From Paenibacillaceae bacterium UBA6304 (GTDB lineage Bacteria > Bacillota > Bacilli > Paenibacillales > Paenibacillaceae), in NCBI GenBank assembly GCA_002439285.1, contig DJTQ01000037.1:1-8741 (forward strand): a DNA stretch of 8,741 nucleotides, written 5' to 3'. Made by a program: the position numbers and the translations under genes. This document shows, piece by piece, positions 6,926 through 8,741 of this stretch. Numbering within the stretch: the stretch's first letter is position 1; every line of letters begins with the position of its first letter. A model generated the notes under the pieces. The model worked only from the letters and a program-made list of their open reading frames with translations. It did not search any database and was not told the origin of the DNA.

Positions 6926-7591
6926 ATGAAAAAATTACAGCTGGTCCAGAAAATCGCGGAGGAAGGCGTAGTTGCCGTATTGCGCGGCGAAACGCCGGAG
7001 CAAGTGGTAGAGATGGCCGAGCAGGCGATTGCCGGCGGCATTAAAGTGATCGAGGTGACGATGACCGTGCCGTTCGCGCTTCGGGCCATCGAGACGCTAT
7101 CCGCCAAATATGCGTGGGATTCGGAAGACCCGGCGACCTACGCCATCATTGGGGTCGGAACGGTGCTGGATCCCGAAACCGCGCGGGCGGCGATTCTAAG
7201 CGGGGCTCAATTCGTCGTAGGGCCATGCCTCAATCGGGATACCGTAATGCTCTGTAACCGCTACCGGATTCCGGTGATGCCGGGAGTCATGACGATCAAG
7301 GAAATCCAGGAAGCGCTGGAGCTCGGAGCGGACATCGTTAAGCTGTTTCCGGGTAACCTCTACGACCCGTCGATGATCAAAGCGATTAAAGGACCGTTGC
7401 CGCAAGCCAACATCATGCCGACCGGGGGTGTATCGCTGGACAACCTCGGCGACTGGATCAAAGCCGGCGCAGTGGCCGTAGGCATCGGCTCGGATCTCAC
7501 GAATGAAGCGCTGAAGCAAAAGGATTTCTCTCTCATTGCCCAAAAAGCGGCGGCTTATAAAGAAGCGTATTTAAAGGCAAAGGGGCGTTAA
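6926..7591 (+). CDS. kdgA: KDPG aldolase (2-keto-3-deoxy-6-phosphogluconate aldolase)
   Basis: KdgA is a class I aldolase that splits KDPG into pyruvate and glyceraldehyde 3-phosphate, the last step of the module. At 221 residues it is slightly longer than usual (about 205-215). The expected sites are visible: VVAVLRGE with Arg 20, the catalytic Glu 43 in IEVTMT, GVGTVLD at 76-82, the Schiff-base Lys 139 in IVKLFPG, and phosphate-binding PTGGV at 165-169, followed by a glycine-rich loop, GIGSD (186-190). AGAGGAG (6914-6920) ends 5 bases before the ATG. The gene diverges from kduI, and their 266-bp gap holds both promoters and the GTTTAY array. A terminator at 7665-7712 ends it. Some enzymes of this fold also cleave 4-hydroxy-2-oxoglutarate, but the neighbours favour KDPG. 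Confidence 0.95.
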   Translation: MKKLQLVQKIAEEGVVAVLRGETPEQVVEMAEQAIAGGIKVIEVTMTVPFALRAIETLSAKYAWDSEDPATYAIIGVGTVLDPETARAAILSGAQFVVGPCLNRDTVMLCNRYRIPVMPGVMTIKEIQEALELGADIVKLFPGNLYDPSMIKAIKGPLPQANIMPTGGVSLDNLGDWIKAGAVAVGIGSDLTNEALKQKDFSLIAQKAAAYKEAYLKAKGR

Positions 7592-7664
7592 GACGAGACG
7601 ACCCAAGCGGGGCCGGGCTAAATTAGAGTAGAGTAATAACAAGTAGAGTCGGCATAATCTAAAT

Positions 7665-7712
7665 GGGGGTGTTCTAAAAGTCATCGTAGTTGGCTGAAGG
7701 ACACCCCCTTTT
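7665..7712 (+). terminator. kdgA terminator; hairpin copy A
   Basis: GGGGGTGTTC (7665-7674) pairs with GGACACCCCC (7699-7708), with one G-U pair, followed by TTTT. The 24-base loop is itself partly self-complementary: AGTCA (7679-7683) with TGGCT (7691-7695). Positions 7678-7697 recur at 8161-8180 with two mismatches in 20. Confidence 0.8.
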
Positions 7713-7776
7713 CCTGACCAAGCTAACTTTCACTATGTCGCTCTCCTCCCGGAGCTCACCATCCCGCTCTATGAAG

Positions 7777-7964
7777 ATTAACTGGAAATCCTACAGTTAT
7801 TTCGCGCGGTAGGCCAGGTCCGGACAAACTAACTGGAAATCCTACAGTTAATATAGACACTTGCAGCGAAAAGAGCGGAAGGGATAAGAATTAACTGTAC
7901 AAAATACAGCTAAGTATCCAGAACGACTGGATTCACGGTAATTATCTGTAGGTAATACAGTTAA
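7777..7964. repeat. Array of four 23-bp palindromes, consensus TTAACTGTA-N5-TACAGTTAA
   Basis: The units lie at 7777-7800, 7828-7851, 7890-7913 and 7941-7964. In every unit the left (C)TG-containing arm and the right CAG-containing arm start exactly 15 bp apart. Unit starts are 51, 62 and 51 bp apart, with unrelated spacers of 27, 38 and 27 bp. Units 1 and 2 share the same centre (GGAAATCCTA); units 3 and 4 differ. Changes occur in both arms while the palindrome stays mostly intact. The spacer between units 3 and 4 has its own inverted repeat, ATCCAG-N5-CTGGAT (7916-7932). Candidate functions are a protein-binding array, RNA hairpins, or a repeat family of the REP type. Confidence 0.85.
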
Positions 7965-8008
7965 TTACTCCCAACAACAGTCACTCCTATCGATCTGGGC
8001 GGTGAATG

Positions 8009-8044
8009 CATGAAGCTAATGGTTACTGGAAAGTTTGCTTCATG
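8009..8044. repeat. Isolated inverted repeat
   Basis: CATGAAGC (8009-8016) and GCTTCATG (8037-8044) are perfect 8-bp complements with a 20-base loop. No T-run follows, so it is not an intrinsic terminator. Its role is unknown, and it may be chance. Confidence 0.4.
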
Positions 8045-8150
8045 TGCGCCTGTTTCGTGACTAGTTAGTTAAAGTAATTAATTCGTGCCCCAAAGCCGGA
8101 ACGTTTAGGAGGAAACTCTTCTACTAAGCCAAACTTCTAGAGATCGAGGA

Positions 8151-8188
8151 GGTGCCCCATAAGTCATCGTAGATGACTGAGGGCTACC
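8151..8188. repeat. Hairpin copy B, related to the kdgA terminator hairpin
   Basis: An inner stem AGTCATC (8162-8168), GTA loop and GATGACT (8172-8178) is perfect. An outer stem pairs GGTGCCC (8151-8157) with GGGCTACC (8181-8188), with one bulged base. Positions 8161-8180 match 7678-7697 in 18 of 20 bases. The copy has no T-run and does not follow a gene. Confidence 0.7.
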
Positions 8189-8210
8189 AAGCAGACGGCA
8201 GTAAGCCGGC

Positions 8211-8254
8211 AAAGAGAAAGTGCCAGCCAAGAATAAAATCTCTGGCCGGCTCTT
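8211..8254 (-). terminator. Terminator of the minus-strand oxidoreductase gene
   Basis: On the minus strand GCCGGCCA (8250-8243) pairs with TGGCTGGC (8229-8222), with one wobble pair. Outside it, beyond one A-A mismatch, 3 further base pairs form. T-rich TCTCTTT (8217-8211) follows. It lies about 40 bp after the TGA at 8294-8292. Confidence 0.7.
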
Positions 8255-8291
8255 ATTCAAAAAAACTGTCATTTTCTAAAAGAGAGCTATA

Positions 8292-8741
8292 TCAATCCAG
8301 TGTGTAAGGCTTAAGGCCTGCCGGGAGTGGGGCAGGGCGCACACAACGGCTCTTCATTTCATGATAGCGTCCGGAATCGGATGAGCCATGGAAGGCCCAC
8401 ATCGCTTCGAGCACATGGTAAGCGAGCTCGCCGTTCGCCCGGTGCTGTCGGCCGCGAAGCAGTGCATACGCCATATCGGCGGGGCCGATGCCGCGGCTGT
8501 TGTCCTCGTAGCCCGGTAGCAGCGGCTGCTCGGTCCAGCTTTCTTCACCGGTCCGGCGATACTTGACGGGGCCGCCGAACGTATTCGGATCCGGCACCAG
8601 CAGCGAGCCTTCGGTGCCGTGGATCTCGATCGGCGGCAGGCTGCTGCCGCCGAAAATGTCGAAGCTGGTGATCAGGCTGGCGATCGCCCCGCTTTCAAAC
8701 TCCAACGTTCCGGCGACATGCGTCGGAACTTCGACCTGAAC
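8292..8741 (-). CDS. Gfo/Idh/MocA-family oxidoreductase, C-terminal part (partial)
   Basis: The frame is open from the window edge to a TGA at 8294-8292, giving the last 149 residues; the start and the NAD(P)-binding Rossmann domain lie outside. The visible part is the C-terminal substrate-binding domain of the Gfo/Idh/MocA family. It begins VQVEVPTHVAGTLEFESGAIASL, followed by a glycine-containing strand (ITSFDIFGG), then IEIHGTEGSLLVPDPNTFGG and a C-terminal helix, ELAYHVLEAMWAFHGSSDSG. Members oxidise or reduce sugars, inositols or related polyols with NAD(P). The exact substrate cannot be read from this domain. A TTG at 8705-8703 is an internal Leu codon, not the start. The gene has its own terminator and points towards the uronate module; a link is possible but unproven. 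Confidence 0.9.
   Translation of the reverse strand, partial: VQVEVPTHVAGTLEFESGAIASLITSFDIFGGSSLPPIEIHGTEGSLLVPDPNTFGGPVKYRRTGEESWTEQPLLPGYEDNSRGIGPADMAYALLRGRQHRANGELAYHVLEAMWAFHGSSDSGRYHEMKSRCVRPAPLPAGLKPYTLD

Larger units (their letters stand above)
7592..8291. other. 700-bp gene-free region rich in inverted repeats
   Basis: No credible gene was found here on either strand. In order the region holds the kdgA terminator hairpin (7665-7712), four copies of a 23-bp palindrome (7777-7964), an isolated inverted repeat (8009-8044), a second decayed copy of the first hairpin (8151-8188) and a minus-strand terminator (8211-8254). No transposase remnant is apparent. The stretches 7713-7776 and 8045-8150 show nothing I can name. 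Confidence 0.7.

Noticed and set aside
7777..7964. CRISPR array
   Set aside because: Only four units are present. They differ in many positions, are themselves palindromic, and have spacers of 27, 38 and 27 bp. No cas gene is in the window. A CRISPR would show near-identical repeats.
8010..8060. A 16-codon ORF, MKLMVTGKF...
   Set aside because: It is very short, has no proper ribosome binding site and lies within a hairpin. Chance is the simplest explanation.
8292..8705. Complete small gene starting at TTG 8705
   Set aside because: The frame stays open to the window edge and the preceding codons encode conserved residues of the Gfo/Idh/MocA C-terminal domain (VPTHVAGT). The TTG is an internal Leu codon.

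Overview
The window looks like chromosomal DNA from a Gram-positive bacterium of the order Bacillales, most like Paenibacillus. The grounds are strong purine-rich ribosome binding sites, roughly even base composition, an RNase J of the Bacillus type, and protein sequences typical of that group. This assignment is inferred from general likeness, not from a database search.

Layout. Positions 2-55 hold the last 17 codons of an upstream plus-strand gene, followed by a terminator hairpin. A plus-strand SGNH/GDSL hydrolase (307-978) follows, then a plus-strand ribonuclease J (1207-2925) closed by a very strong terminator. From 3184 to 7591 lies a compact uronate-catabolism module. kdgK is on the plus strand (3184-4158). 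It converges, across a shared bidirectional terminator, on a minus-strand operon read kduI, DeoR-family regulator, kduD (6659 down to 4246). kdgA is on the plus strand (6926-7591), divergent from kduI. About 700 bp without genes (7592-8291) carry a terminator, four copies of a 23-bp palindrome and a second, decayed copy of the terminator hairpin. The window ends inside a minus-strand Gfo/Idh/MocA-family oxidoreductase (8292-8741, C-terminal part only).

How the genes work together. KduI isomerises 5-keto-4-deoxyuronate (DKI) to 2,5-diketo-3-deoxygluconate (DKII). KduD reduces DKII to 2-keto-3-deoxygluconate (KDG). KdgK phosphorylates KDG to KDPG, and KdgA splits KDPG into pyruvate and glyceraldehyde 3-phosphate. 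Every step from DKI to central metabolism is therefore present, with key catalytic residues visible in each enzyme. DKI comes from unsaturated uronates released by polysaccharide lyases acting on pectin or on other uronate polymers, but no lyase, unsaturated glucuronyl hydrolase or transporter lies in the window. The regulator inside the operon is the natural candidate for controlling the locus. Four phased GTTTAY repeats across the probable kduI promoter are its best candidate operator.

Most of the window is well-understood metabolism. The least explained parts are the palindrome array at 7777-7964, the paired hairpin elements around it, the phased operator repeats, and an RNase J whose C-terminal region has lost a segment conserved in Bacillus RNase J1 and J2.
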